Below are positions 27,335 to 35,379 of a DNA stretch of 64,000 nt, in pieces. Source of the DNA: Parablautia intestinalis (GTDB lineage Bacteria; Bacillota; Clostridia; Lachnospirales; Lachnospiraceae). The stretch is from NCBI GenBank assembly GCA_003612395.1, contig RAYQ01000015.1, forward strand, positions 62,001-126,000, in the 5' to 3' direction. A program made the position numbers and the translations under genes. The notes beneath the pieces are model-generated. The model was not told where the DNA came from and searched no databases. It saw nothing but the letters and a program-made list of their open reading frames with translations. How positions within the stretch are numbered: the stretch's first letter is position 1; each line of letters starts with the position of its first letter.

Positions 27335-27530
27335 TACACTTCTTTTACTTCTTTATCTCACATGAGAAAAAATGCAGAAAATGGCGAAAACCTGTAAAAA
27401 TGGGCCATGCAACTTAAAATTTACAGAAAAAAAGTAAAACGCAACATCAAATTGGTGGTAGTTGCCTCCATGCAACCGTAAGATAAAGGCATAAAATATT
27501 TATGTCTGTGACCTGAAGTTGGCAGGTCGG

Positions 27531-27548
27531 GAAAGGAGCATGGTTATT
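27531..27548 (+). repeat. Dispersed motif GAAAGGAGCATGGTTATT, copy A
   Basis: Identical over the core AAGGAGCATGGTTATT to copies at 35359-35376 and 41528-41545, with relatives at 40611-40627 and 49741-49757 (minus). It lies directly upstream of the XRE regulator start. Confidence 0.6.
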
Positions 27549-27551
27549 CAT

Positions 27552-28565
27552 ATGAAAAATTTTGACAACACAAAAAATGCAGGGGAAGAGGATTACGAAG
27601 TTATGAGAGGAGATGTATCGGGTTCTGATAAATCCAATCCGGACAAATTGAACTTTGCGGAGAATTTGCAGTATTTGAGAAAGCAGAAGGATATTACCCA
27701 GGAGCAGTTAGCGGAGCAGCTTGAGGTTTCCAGACAATCGGTTTCAAAGTGGGAGTCAGGGCAAAGCTATCCGGAAATGGAAAAGCTGTTGCAGCTGTGC
27801 GGCATGTTTCGCTGTAATATGGATATACTGCTACGGGGAGATGTCAGAAGTATTTTTACTGAGGATGTATATGGATATGATAAATTTCAAAATAAATTTA
27901 ACAAACTGGTTGCAGGGGGCGTTGGGCTGATTCTCCTTGGACTGGGTATTATGCTTTTGCTTAGCGGAGCAGGAATGAGTGAGATGCTCTGCGGCGCCAT
28001 TTTCTGGAGCTTTCTGATAATTGCTGTTTTGATTTTTATTGTTATGGGTCTTCAGAAAGACAGATTTTGCCAAAAAAATCCGGTGATTGAGGACTTTTAT
28101 ATAGAGGAAGAAAAGGAGCGTGCCTACAGAAACTTTACCGTTAGAATTGCGGTGGGAGTAGGTATCATTTTGACAGATGTACTTTTTTGTATGGTCTTTG
28201 GCGAAAAGGTAGAAATCATTCCGGATCCGGCATTGGCGGAAAGGGCGGAATCAGCGCTGATGGGTATTTTTCTGTTGATGATTGCAGTGGCAGTAACAAT
28301 CCTTGTTTATGGCGGCCTGGATAAAGAAAAGTATAATATTAAAGGGTATAATGAGGAGGCGAATCCGTCACCTGAGAAGAAAAAGAGAAATGCGCTGATA
28401 GGAAAGCTGTGTGCGTGCATTATGCTTGTAGCCGTTATTATTTATCTTATACTGAATTTAGTTGTCAACTTTGGCATGGCGTGGATTGCTTTTGTCATAG
28501 GGGGAATCCTGTGCGGAATGGTGGCTGTGGCTCTGTCCAAAAGCAGTGGTTCGGATCAGGGCTGA
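27552..28565 (+). CDS. XRE-family transcriptional regulator with C-terminal membrane domain
   Basis: 337-residue protein with an N-terminal Cro/CI helix-turn-helix (NLQYLRKQKDITQEQLAEQL then SRQSVSKWESGQSYP, about residues 37-75) and a membrane part of four to five hydrophobic segments, including GGVGLILLGLGIMLLL and two near the C-terminus. Regulators of this build sense envelope state in many Clostridia, but the signal here is unknown. The ATG at 27552 is preferred; an in-frame ATG at 27540 lies 1 nt after the GGAG of a dispersed motif, too close. It is the first chromosomal gene right of the mobile element. Confidence 0.82.
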   Translation: MKNFDNTKNAGEEDYEVMRGDVSGSDKSNPDKLNFAENLQYLRKQKDITQEQLAEQLEVSRQSVSKWESGQSYPEMEKLLQLCGMFRCNMDILLRGDVRSIFTEDVYGYDKFQNKFNKLVAGGVGLILLGLGIMLLLSGAGMSEMLCGAIFWSFLIIAVLIFIVMGLQKDRFCQKNPVIEDFYIEEEKERAYRNFTVRIAVGVGIILTDVLFCMVFGEKVEIIPDPALAERAESALMGIFLLMIAVAVTILVYGGLDKEKYNIKGYNEEANPSPEKKKRNALIGKLCACIMLVAVIIYLILNLVVNFGMAWIAFVIGGILCGMVAVALSKSSGSDQG

Positions 28566-28612
28566 AAAGGAGCAATAAGAAACATTTAGAAGGATCGTAC
28601 AAATAAAAAAGT

Positions 28613-28641
28613 TTGCCGGTTTAAAGGATTCATGGTATGAT
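28613..28641 (+). promoter_or_regulatory. Promoter of the PseB-like gene
   Basis: TTGCCG at 28613-28618 and TATGAT at 28636-28641 with a 17-bp spacer; TGG before the -10 gives an extended element. An imperfect GC hairpin GGGGC...GCCCC (28684-28700) lies in the leader before the ribosome site. Confidence 0.6.
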
Positions 28642-28728
28642 GTTCGGTATAGGCAGCGGTTAAACTGCGCTAAATATTATGGAAGGGGCGCCTAAGGCCC
28701 CTAAACTAAAATCATGGGAGGACTTTTC

Positions 28729-29727
28729 ATGTTATTGGATGGCAGGACAATTCTTATTACCGGAGGAACCGGTTCTTTTGGAAAATGTTTTACGAAATAT
28801 GTGCTTAATAAATATAATCCCAAAAAGATTATCATTTACTCAAGAGATGAATATAAACAGTTTATTATGCAAAATGAGTTAAAAGAGTATGCGGACAGGA
28901 TCAGATTTTTTATCGGCGATGTGCGGGATAAGGACAGGTTAAGGAGAGCTTTTGAGGGAGTGGATTTCGTTGTCCATGCAGCGGCCTTAAAGCAGGTTCC
29001 GGCCTGTGAATATAATCCCAATGAGGCTATTAAGACCAATATTCACGGTGCACAGAATGTGATTGATGCCGCGCTGGACTCTGGCGTAAAAAAGGTAGTT
29101 GCCCTTTCCACGGACAAGGCGGTTAATCCTGTCAATCTTTATGGCGGGACGAAGCTGGTGTCGGACAAACTGTTTATTGCAGCTAATGCATATGCGGGGA
29201 GCAAGGATATTAACTTTTCCATAGTGCGCTACGGCAACGTGGCGGGGAGCCGCGGTTCTATTATTCCTGTATTTCATAACATTATCAAAAACGGCGGCAG
29301 AGAGCTTCCGATTACGGATTATCGTATGACCCGCTTCTGGATCAGCCTGACCGAGGGCGTAGAGCTAGTGATTAAGGCATTGGAGGAAGCTACCGGAGGG
29401 GAGACCTTCATCAGTAAGATACCGTCCTTTAAGGTGACGGATTTAGCCGAGGCGATGCTGCCCGGCTGCAAGATGCCGGAAATCGGTATTCGTCCCGGCG
29501 AAAAGCTTCACGAGATTATGGTAACAGTGGAGGATTCCTCGACAACCTATGAGTACGATAAGCATTTTATTGTATATCCCCAGGTGGTCTGGAATGAGAA
29601 GCAGCAGATTAATTTAAGCGGCCGTAAGGTGGAAGACGGATTTTCTTACAGCTCCGGCAACAATACGCAGTGGCTTAGCGTGGAGGATATACGGGAAATG
29701 TTAAAGAGTGTGGAGCTGGAAAAATAA
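28729..29727 (+). CDS. pseB: Polysaccharide biosynthesis nucleotide-sugar 4,6-dehydratase (PseB-like)
   Basis: Extended short-chain dehydratase acting on UDP-N-acetylglucosamine, inverting C5, to begin synthesis of pseudaminic-acid-type or related deoxy-amino sugars. The Rossmann motif TGGTGSFGK is near residues 10-18, followed by HAAALKQVPACE, the STDKAVNP segment with the family lysine and NLYGGTKLVSDK (Y-x3-K). 332 residues, normal length. GGGAGG is 7 nt from the ATG at 28729. It is a single-gene transcription unit with promoter and terminator; later pathway genes are not in the window, so the product could also feed the nearby glycan cluster. FlaA1/CapD-type relatives are the alternative. 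Confidence 0.87.
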   Translation: MLLDGRTILITGGTGSFGKCFTKYVLNKYNPKKIIIYSRDEYKQFIMQNELKEYADRIRFFIGDVRDKDRLRRAFEGVDFVVHAAALKQVPACEYNPNEAIKTNIHGAQNVIDAALDSGVKKVVALSTDKAVNPVNLYGGTKLVSDKLFIAANAYAGSKDINFSIVRYGNVAGSRGSIIPVFHNIIKNGGRELPITDYRMTRFWISLTEGVELVIKALEEATGGETFISKIPSFKVTDLAEAMLPGCKMPEIGIRPGEKLHEIMVTVEDSSTTYEYDKHFIVYPQVVWNEKQQINLSGRKVEDGFSYSSGNNTQWLSVEDIREMLKSVELEK

Positions 29728-29759
29728 ATCTGCAAACAAAAATTGTATACAGATTTTTT

Positions 29760-29793
29760 ATGGCAGGTGGTTTGCGGACTATCTGCCATTTTC
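29760..29793 (+). terminator. Terminator after the PseB-like gene
   Basis: ATGGCAG (29760-29766) pairs with CTGCCAT (29783-29789), followed by TTTTC. The right arm with flank, TATCTGCCATT, recurs at 30617-30626. Confidence 0.6.
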
Positions 29794-29827
29794 ATAAATA
29801 AGCTGACTGCTATGAGAAAAACTTTAA

Positions 29828-30259
29828 TTTTGGGTAAATAGTATAGAAACGAAAAAGGTTAAAGATTTATTTGAGGAGATACATAGCGCTACCGAAAAAA
29901 TAGAGTATTACACGAAACAGGTTGCACTTAATGTTGGAGATGTACACACAAACATATTGATAAAATGTTATGATATTATGCTTGGGAGTGGGGTGGTTCA
30001 AAGTTTGAAAGGGTATTGGGGGATTGAATTGTCTCCTCAAATAGTAATTGGAGAAGAGAGCATAGATGTGCTTTGCAATAATAATATAAAGATTGATTCC
30101 AGCGAAGGAGATTCTATAACATTAAGTGGGCCCCCATATGTGTGTTCTAAAATACGTTATGAATCTCTAAAGAGGCAATATAAAGAATTAAGGAACACCT
30201 TATTAAAACTATTAAGCGAAGAAAAGATTTCAGCTGAGGATTTTAAGAATCTAAAATAA
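29828..30259 (+). pseudogene. Start-less reading frame of unknown function (remnant)
   Basis: A 143-codon frame is open from 29828 to the stop at 30257-30259 but contains no ATG or GTG with a ribosome site near its beginning; the only conventional candidate is TTG at 29957, without a ribosome site. Local base composition is AT-rich. The C-terminus is a charged helix (RYESLKRQYKELRNTLLKLL, then EEKISAEDFKNL), which may be a coiled coil. No family was recognised. It is best read as the 3' part of a decayed gene. Confidence 0.4.
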
Positions 30260-30851
30260 TTTTTATAGTTATTATGATGTGGTAAAATTTAAGAATAGAA
30301 AATCTGTATGTAAATAAATGATGTTGCCGAAAATTCTGATATGAGGGCTTTATGTTTTTAATCTTGTAGATTATTTTCGCTTTTCTGCTTATTGTGTCGT
30401 ATAATGAAAACAAAAATCAGGAGGGTATGGAGGTGATGTTATCAAAGAAAAACATATTGCTCAGATTCATTATAATATGAATATTTATGCCTAAAACAAC
30501 AAAATTATTAAGTTCTTCAGATGGATGAAGGAATGGATTATATATTAAAATCATGCATAAGTTAAAATGGTATAAAGCTATAGTGATTATTTAATATGGC
30601 GGATAGTCGATGGATTATCTGCCATTATTTATGCACACGGGTACCCGCAGGAAATATGTCAGAAGAGAAAATATACCACTAATGAGGCATATAGGCTGCA
30701 CGTTGATTAAGGAAAAAGAGTTTGCATAGAAATGTATGGAAAAAAGTCCGGCAGGCGCATATAATGAAAAAGGAAATGTTGTTATGCTTCGCGGGCCAGC
30801 TTATTTTAAGCAAAGGTGAACTTTGTTCACCTCGCAGAAATGGGGTAAAAA
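30260..30851. other. AT-rich intergenic stretch with isolated hairpins
   Basis: No supported gene. A TATAAT at 30400-30405 and AGGAGGG at 30419-30425 precede a frame of only 14 codons beginning ATG at 30436 (MLSKKNILLRF...), which may be a leader or chance. A terminator-like hairpin is at 30596-30630. A perfect 8-bp palindrome AGGTGAAC-TTT-GTTCACCT (30814-30832) lies 20 bp before the dipeptidase start and could be an operator or leader hairpin. Confidence 0.4.
30596..30630 (+). terminator. Solitary terminator-like hairpin
   Basis: ATGGC..GATAGTC pairs with GATTATC..GCCAT around loop GATG (30596-30625), followed by TATTT. No intact gene ends upstream. Related in sequence to the hairpin at 29760-29793. 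Confidence 0.45.
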
Positions 30852-31892
30852 ATGGACATAAAAATTAAAGAAGAGTATTTGAAACAGGCTGTGAAGCTGC
30901 ATCGGGAGAACCCGGTGGTGGATGCTCACCTGGATTTAGCGGGAGAGATTTTGCTTAGAAACAGGGCCGGAGAGCGGGATGTGGTGAAAAAGTACTATCT
31001 GCCTCACTTTAAACGGGTAGGGCTTAAGCTGGTGGTATCGTCTGTTTATGTGGAAACAGGAAATTTGGATAAGGGATGGGAAAATGCATTAAGCCAGATT
31101 AAGGCTTTAAAGGAGGATGTAAAAGCGCTTGATGAAGTGATTCTGGTGGAAAAGGGGAGCGATATTGACAGACTTTTAAAGGAAGATATTATCGGAATCC
31201 TGATTTATATGGAAGGGCTGGATTGCATTGAAGGGGATATGGACAGACTGAATGTTTTGTATGATTTGGGTGTGCGGGGGGCTTCTCTTACCTGGAGCAG
31301 ATCCAATTTACTGGCTGTGGGGTGCTGCAGGGCTTCAGAAAACAGGCAGACGAAAGGAGGGCTCTCCGGGGCAGGGATAAGGGCTGTAAAAAGGCTGGAG
31401 GAATTGTCCATGTTCCTTGATGTCAGTCACTTGAACGATGAGGGATTTGAGCAGGTCTGCCAGGTGGCGGAGCGCAGCTTTATTGCCACCCATTCCGGCA
31501 GCAGGCAGATTTATCGCAGTTACCGTAATCTGACAGATGATCAGATAAAGGCATTAGCCGGTCAGGGAGGCATTATGGGGATGAATGGGTGCAAGTATAT
31601 TGCAGGATCCCTTGGAGGCAATCATCTTGAAATGCTTTGCCGGCACATAGAGTACGAGGTGGAAAAGGCAGGGGAGAGTCATGTTGGCTATGGATTTGAC
31701 TTGTGCGATTCTTATAACCGTGCCAGTGCTGCTTTACAGGGGAAACGCTATACGGACAGGGACGACTGTATTCCTGACCACGGTCAGATGCCCCTGGTAA
31801 GCGCTGCCCTTTTACAGAGAGGGATGGGAGCAGAGCAGGTGAAGGACATTATGGGGGGCAGCTTTATACGGTATTTTAGGCAGATTCTATAG
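30852..31892 (+). CDS. Membrane-dipeptidase family peptidase (M19)
   Basis: Zinc-dependent dipeptidase of the renal-dipeptidase family, 346 residues. The zinc motif H-x-D is in [13 protein letters not shown] near residues 20-26; the bridging glutamate lies in [11 protein letters not shown]; later metal and substrate residues are in FLDVSHLND and [10 protein letters not shown], and GGIMGMNG follows. It is likely cytoplasmic since no signal peptide is seen. It heads a run of nucleoside catabolism genes in the same direction, spaced 76 bp from the next, and may share their transcript. Confidence 0.87.
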   Translation: MDIKIKEEYLKQAVKLHRENPVVDAHLDLAGEILLRNRAGERDVVKKYYLPHFKRVGLKLVVSSVYVETGNLDKGWENALSQIKALKEDVKALDEVILVEKGSDIDRLLKEDIIGILIYMEGLDCIEGDMDRLNVLYDLGVRGASLTWSRSNLLAVGCCRASENRQTKGGLSGAGIRAVKRLEELSMFLDVSHLNDEGFEQVCQVAERSFIATHSGSRQIYRSYRNLTDDQIKALAGQGGIMGMNGCKYIAGSLGGNHLEMLCRHIEYEVEKAGESHVGYGFDLCDSYNRASAALQGKRYTDRDDCIPDHGQMPLVSAALLQRGMGAEQVKDIMGGSFIRYFRQIL

Positions 31893-31968
31893 GCATCCCC
31901 CTGACGGGATGTATAGATATATAATTACATTAGTAAATACATGTTCAAAAAATATCAAGGAGGAAAAT

Positions 31969-32754
31969 ATGCAAAATTATTCAGGTGAAGCAGGGTTACA
32001 GTACCATTTACAAATCAGGCCGGGGGATGTTGGGCGTTATGTAATTTTACCGGGCGATCCCAAAAGATGTTCCAAGATTGCAGCACATTTTGATGATGCA
32101 AAATTAATTGCAGACAGCAGGGAGTATGTCACTTACACGGGTTATTTAAATGGAGAAAAGGTCAGCGTAACATCTACAGGCATTGGGGGACCATCCGCTT
32201 CCATTGCCATGGAGGAGCTGGCGCTGTGCGGAGCGGACACATTTATACGTGTGGGCACATGCGGTGGAATTGATTTAGACGTAAAAGGCGGGGATATTGT
32301 AATTGCAACAGGTGCTGTCCGAATGGAAGGGACAAGCCGGGAATATGCACCGATTGAGTATCCGGCGGTGGCAGACTTAGATGTAACAAACGCTCTTGTA
32401 CAGGCGGGCAGAGACTTAGGGTTTACATGTCATACAGGTGTTGTGCAATGTAAAGATGCCTTCTATGGCCAGCATGAACCGGAGAGAATGCCGGTTAGCT
32501 ATGAGCTTTTACATAAATGGGAGGCCTGGAAGCGCATGGGATGTAAGGCATCAGAGATGGAATCGGCCGCGCTTTTTATTGTAGCAAGCCATTTAAGGGT
32601 TCGCTGTGGATCTGATTTTCTGGTTGTGGGAAATCAGGAAAGAAATGCAGCGGGAATGGAAAATCCAATTGTGCATGATACGGAGTCTGCAATTAAGGTA
32701 GCCATCGAAGCAATTCGTAAACTCATTAAGCTGGACAAAGAGAAAAGATTCTAA
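31969..32754 (+). CDS. udp: Uridine phosphorylase family nucleoside phosphorylase
   Basis: Cytoplasmic enzyme splitting uridine (or related nucleosides) with phosphate to base and (deoxy)ribose-1-phosphate. The family motifs are [11 protein letters not shown] near 22-32, [27 protein letters not shown] and EMESAALFI (the ribose-binding E-M-E). 261 residues. AAGGAGG lies 5 nt before ATG 31969; an upstream in-frame ATG at 31909 lacks one. It is followed by deoB and deoC, which process the pentose phosphate, so the operon converts nucleosides to glycolytic intermediates. Confidence 0.9.
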   Translation: MQNYSGEAGLQYHLQIRPGDVGRYVILPGDPKRCSKIAAHFDDAKLIADSREYVTYTGYLNGEKVSVTSTGIGGPSASIAMEELALCGADTFIRVGTCGGIDLDVKGGDIVIATGAVRMEGTSREYAPIEYPAVADLDVTNALVQAGRDLGFTCHTGVVQCKDAFYGQHEPERMPVSYELLHKWEAWKRMGCKASEMESAALFIVASHLRVRCGSDFLVVGNQERNAAGMENPIVHDTESAIKVAIEAIRKLIKLDKEKRF

Positions 32755-32769
32755 GGAATGGAGGTATAA

Positions 32770-33966
32770 ATGGGCGAAAAGAAATTTAACAGAATTTTTA
32801 CAATTGTGATTGATTCTTTGGGGGTTGGCGCTTTAGAGGATGCGGCCGACTACGGGGATGTGGGAGCAGATACCCTGGGCCATATATCCCAAAAGGTTGA
32901 CGGGTTTAAAATTCCGAATATGCAAAGGCTGGGGATGGCCAATCTGCATCCGTTGCACCAGATAAAGCCGGCAGAGAAGCCTCTGGGATATTTTATGAAA
33001 ATGAATGAGGCCAGTACCGGGAAGGATACGATGACAGGGCATTGGGAGATGATGGGACTGCACATCACAAAGCCATTCCAAACGTTTACGGAAACGGGAT
33101 TCCCAAAAGAACTGATAGATGAGCTGTCTAAAAGAACCGGGCGTACTATCATCGGAAATAAAAGCGCCAGCGGCACGGAGATTTTGGAGGAGCTTGCAGA
33201 GGAAGAAATTGCTACCGGACATATGATTGTCTATACATCTGCGGATTCCGTGCTGCAGATTTGCGGAAACGAGGAAACCTTTGGCCTGGAGGAATTATAC
33301 CGGTGCTGTGAGATAGCCAGGGAAATCACCATGAAGGATGAATGGAAGGTCGGGCGTGTAATTGCAAGGCCCTATGTGGGAAAGAAAAAGGGAGAATTTA
33401 AGAGAACAAGCAACCGTCATGACTATGCGCTTAAGCCTTATGGGCGGACAGCGCTTAATGCCTTGAAGGACGCGGGCCTTTCCGTAATATCGGTAGGAAA
33501 GATATTTGATATTTTTGACGGAGAAGGTATTACGGAATCGAATAAATCCAAAAGCTCCGTACATGGTATGGAGCAGACAATTGAGATTGCAAAGAGGGAT
33601 TTCAGAGGATTTTGTTATGTCAACCTTGTGGATTTTGACGCCCTGTGGGGACACCGCCGGGATGTGGCAGGCTATGGCCGGGAGCTGGAAAAGTTTGATG
33701 AAAAGTTAGGAGAGCTGCTGCCGCTTCTTAAGGAGGACGATTTGCTGATTCTTACAGCCGATCATGGAAATGACCCCACGCATACGGGGACGGACCACAC
33801 AAGAGAAAAGGTTCCTTTCCTTGCATATTCGCCATCCTTTAAAGGATATGGGAAATTGGAGGATACGCAGACCTTTGCAGTGATCGGGGCTACAGTCGCA
33901 GAAAATTTTGGAGTGGAAATGCCAGAGGGAACGATTGGAAACTCTATACTTGATAAACTGGTATAA
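32770..33966 (+). CDS. deoB: Phosphopentomutase DeoB
   Basis: Manganese-dependent alkaline-phosphatase-fold mutase interconverting (deoxy)ribose-1-phosphate and -5-phosphate. [11 protein letters not shown] with the first metal aspartate is near residue 14, [13 protein letters not shown] carries the phosphorylated threonine, and the late metal sites are in [19 protein letters not shown]. 398 residues, normal. It is 15 bp after udp with GGAGG upstream, and is followed by deoC. Confidence 0.96.
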   Translation: MGEKKFNRIFTIVIDSLGVGALEDAADYGDVGADTLGHISQKVDGFKIPNMQRLGMANLHPLHQIKPAEKPLGYFMKMNEASTGKDTMTGHWEMMGLHITKPFQTFTETGFPKELIDELSKRTGRTIIGNKSASGTEILEELAEEEIATGHMIVYTSADSVLQICGNEETFGLEELYRCCEIAREITMKDEWKVGRVIARPYVGKKKGEFKRTSNRHDYALKPYGRTALNALKDAGLSVISVGKIFDIFDGEGITESNKSKSSVHGMEQTIEIAKRDFRGFCYVNLVDFDALWGHRRDVAGYGRELEKFDEKLGELLPLLKEDDLLILTADHGNDPTHTGTDHTREKVPFLAYSPSFKGYGKLEDTQTFAVIGATVAENFGVEMPEGTIGNSILDKLV

Positions 33967-33994
33967 AGCGTGCAATGATGTAAGGAGAATGATG

Positions 33995-34663
33995 ATGGAG
34001 AAAAAGGATATTTTAAGGAAAGTTGACCATACGCTGCTGACACAGACAGCCACATGGGATGAAATTCGAAAGATTTTGGATGACGGGATAAAATATGAGG
34101 CGGCCAGCGCATGTATTCCTGCCGCTTATGTAAAACAGGCAGCGGAATATGTAGATGGCAGACTGCCGATTTGCACAGTGATTGGTTTTCCTAACGGGTA
34201 CAGCACAACGGCGGTAAAGGTATTTGAAACCAGAGATGCCATTAAAAATGGCGCCCGGGAGATCGATATGGTAATCAATATCGGACATTTGAAGGACGGA
34301 AAATATCAGGAAATCGAAGATGAAATCCGCCAGATACATGAGGCCTGTGACGGAAGGATTTTAAAGGTTATTATTGAAACATGTCTGCTAACAGAGGAAG
34401 AAAAGATAAAGATTTGTGAGATTGTCACAAAGGCGGGCGCCGAATATATCAAAACCTCTACAGGATTTTCCACAGCAGGCGCTACCTTTGCAGATGTGAA
34501 GCTCATGCGTGAGCATATTGGAGGAAAGGTAAAGGTGAAGGCGGCAGGAGGTATCTCATCCTTTGAGGATGCGGAAGAATTTATACGTCTTGGCGCAGAC
34601 AGACTTGGCACGAGCCGACTGGTTAAGATTATGGAAAATACGGATAGCGGGACCGGATATTAA
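33995..34663 (+). CDS. deoC: Deoxyribose-phosphate aldolase DeoC
   Basis: Class I aldolase cleaving deoxyribose-5-phosphate to acetaldehyde and glyceraldehyde-3-phosphate. It begins KVDHTLL; the Schiff-base lysine lies in [16 protein letters not shown], the second active lysine in [10 protein letters not shown], and the phosphate site in GADRLGTSR. About 222 residues. Three consecutive ATGs (33989, 33992, 33995) are in frame; the last is 7 nt from AAGGAG and is preferred. It ends the salvage operon before a strong terminator. Confidence 0.96.
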   Translation: MEKKDILRKVDHTLLTQTATWDEIRKILDDGIKYEAASACIPAAYVKQAAEYVDGRLPICTVIGFPNGYSTTAVKVFETRDAIKNGAREIDMVINIGHLKDGKYQEIEDEIRQIHEACDGRILKVIIETCLLTEEEKIKICEIVTKAGAEYIKTSTGFSTAGATFADVKLMREHIGGKVKVKAAGGISSFEDAEEFIRLGADRLGTSRLVKIMENTDSGTGY

Positions 34664-34731
34664 TGCTTAGAAACGTGATAATAGTTCACAGGTGCTTAAT
34701 TATGGTCAATTAAAGGAAGATATGAGGATGT

Positions 34732-34766
34732 AAAAAGCAGCACGCACAAATGGCATGCTGCTTTTT
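34732..34766 (+). terminator. Rho-independent terminator after deoC
   Basis: AAAAAGCAGCA and TGCTGCTTTTT form an 11-bp perfect stem whose right arm includes the T-run. Confidence 0.88.
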
Positions 34767-34831
34767 GCAGTTAACATAAGAGCACTTTGCTTTACTACAT
34801 TTATTTTTATAAATGTCCCACTGGTTTTTAT

Positions 34832-34996
34832 TTATGATATACGAAAAGAGCCTATTTGATTATGGCAATGTCCAGATGAATTCTGCGGTAAACTTTCCAT
34901 ATAATGATTGCAGGAAGGGAAAATGTTAAGTATATATGTAGAAAGAAGACCTGCGGATCCGCCAACAATGGCAACGATTAAAATAAGAATGTTCAT
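34832..34996 (-). CDS. Possible small membrane protein (54 residues)
   Basis: Minus-strand frame beginning MNILILIVAIVGGSAGLL, a clear transmembrane helix, with a short polar tail. AGGAGG lies 11 nt before its ATG, a little far. It resembles in form small hydrophobic toxins or transporter-associated peptides, but no family is recognised. The C-terminal half looks random. Moderate to low certainty that it is translated. Confidence 0.35.
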   Translation of the reverse strand: MNILILIVAIVGGSAGLLSTYILNIFPSCNHYMESLPQNSSGHCHNQIGSFRIS

Positions 34997-35215
34997 GTAA
35001 TATGATACCTCCTGACTTTTTAGGCGTGTTTTTTCTTGAAATTTCATGATTTATTTTAATCTGAAGATCAGAGAAAACAAAGTAAATGAATGGTTTTTTA
35101 ATGGCGGTTTAACGTTATCTTAACGGCATCTTAACAGTTAGTCAGGGAGAATATAGAAGGTTGCATAATAGCGATAAAAAAACTATAATAAATATACTAA
35201 GGTAGAGGGAGGCTA

Positions 35216-35344
35216 GTGTGAAATCAAAATTTCACACATCCTGATTTATCTGCCCGCTTCAGCGGGCAGATGGGAGTTAGTGTGAAAAATGAATTTTTCA
35301 CAAACGAACTTGTTCGTTTTGCAAATATTGTGCCCCCAGGCACA
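35216..35344. repeat. Cluster of five consecutive perfect hairpins
   Basis: GTGTGAAAT-CAAA-ATTTCACAC (35216-35237); ATCTGCCCGC-TTCA-GCGGGCAGAT (35248-35271); GTGAAAAAT-GA-ATTTTTCAC (35282-35301); AACGAAC-TT-GTTCGTT (35303-35318); TGTGCC-CCCA-GGCACA (35329-35344). The first and third share TAGTGTGAAA. Confidence 0.8.
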
Positions 35345-35358
35345 AATTCGCAGGCTTA

Positions 35359-35376
35359 GAAAGGAGCATGGTTATT
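35359..35376 (+). repeat. Dispersed motif GAAAGGAGCATGGTTATT, copy B
   Basis: Same sequence as copy A. The preceding bases AAATTCGCAGGCTTA match AAATTTGCAGGTTTA before copy C. Confidence 0.65.
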
Positions 35377-35379
35377 ATT

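Larger units (their letters stand above)
17400..27500. mobile_element. Tn4451-like integrative mobilizable element carrying tetracycline resistance (ends approximate)
   Basis: The segment combines a tetracycline resistance gene, an accessory sigma-like factor, MobC and a relaxase, a replication initiator, a DnaC-like ATPase, TnpW and a large serine recombinase. This order, ending in tnpW and a TnpX-like recombinase, resembles Tn4451-family elements, which excise as circles and are mobilized by other conjugative systems. No type IV secretion genes are present, so it is mobilizable rather than self-transmissible. The mobilization and recombination half is clearly GC-richer than the flanking chromosome, while the tet gene is not, which indicates a mosaic. 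Large serine recombinases leave very short direct repeats, so the exact ends could not be determined by eye; both limits are estimates. Confidence 0.8.
34767..35379. other. Intergenic region rich in perfect hairpins
   Basis: Apart from the possible small minus-strand gene, this stretch holds five successive perfect hairpins between 35216 and 35344 and then copy B of the dispersed GGAGCATGGTTATT motif, all directly upstream of the UDP-sugar pyrophosphorylase gene. Before the hairpins lies an AT-rich run with TATAAT-like sequences around 35183-35200. Confidence 0.6.

Noticed and set aside
30427-30480. Short frame MEVMLSKK... with a TATAAT-like box upstream
   Set aside because: Only 14-18 codons, plain composition and located in decayed AT-rich DNA; noted in the intergenic entry but not called a gene.
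35216-35344. CRISPR-like array from the repeated hairpins
   Set aside because: The units differ in sequence and length and there are no regular spacers.
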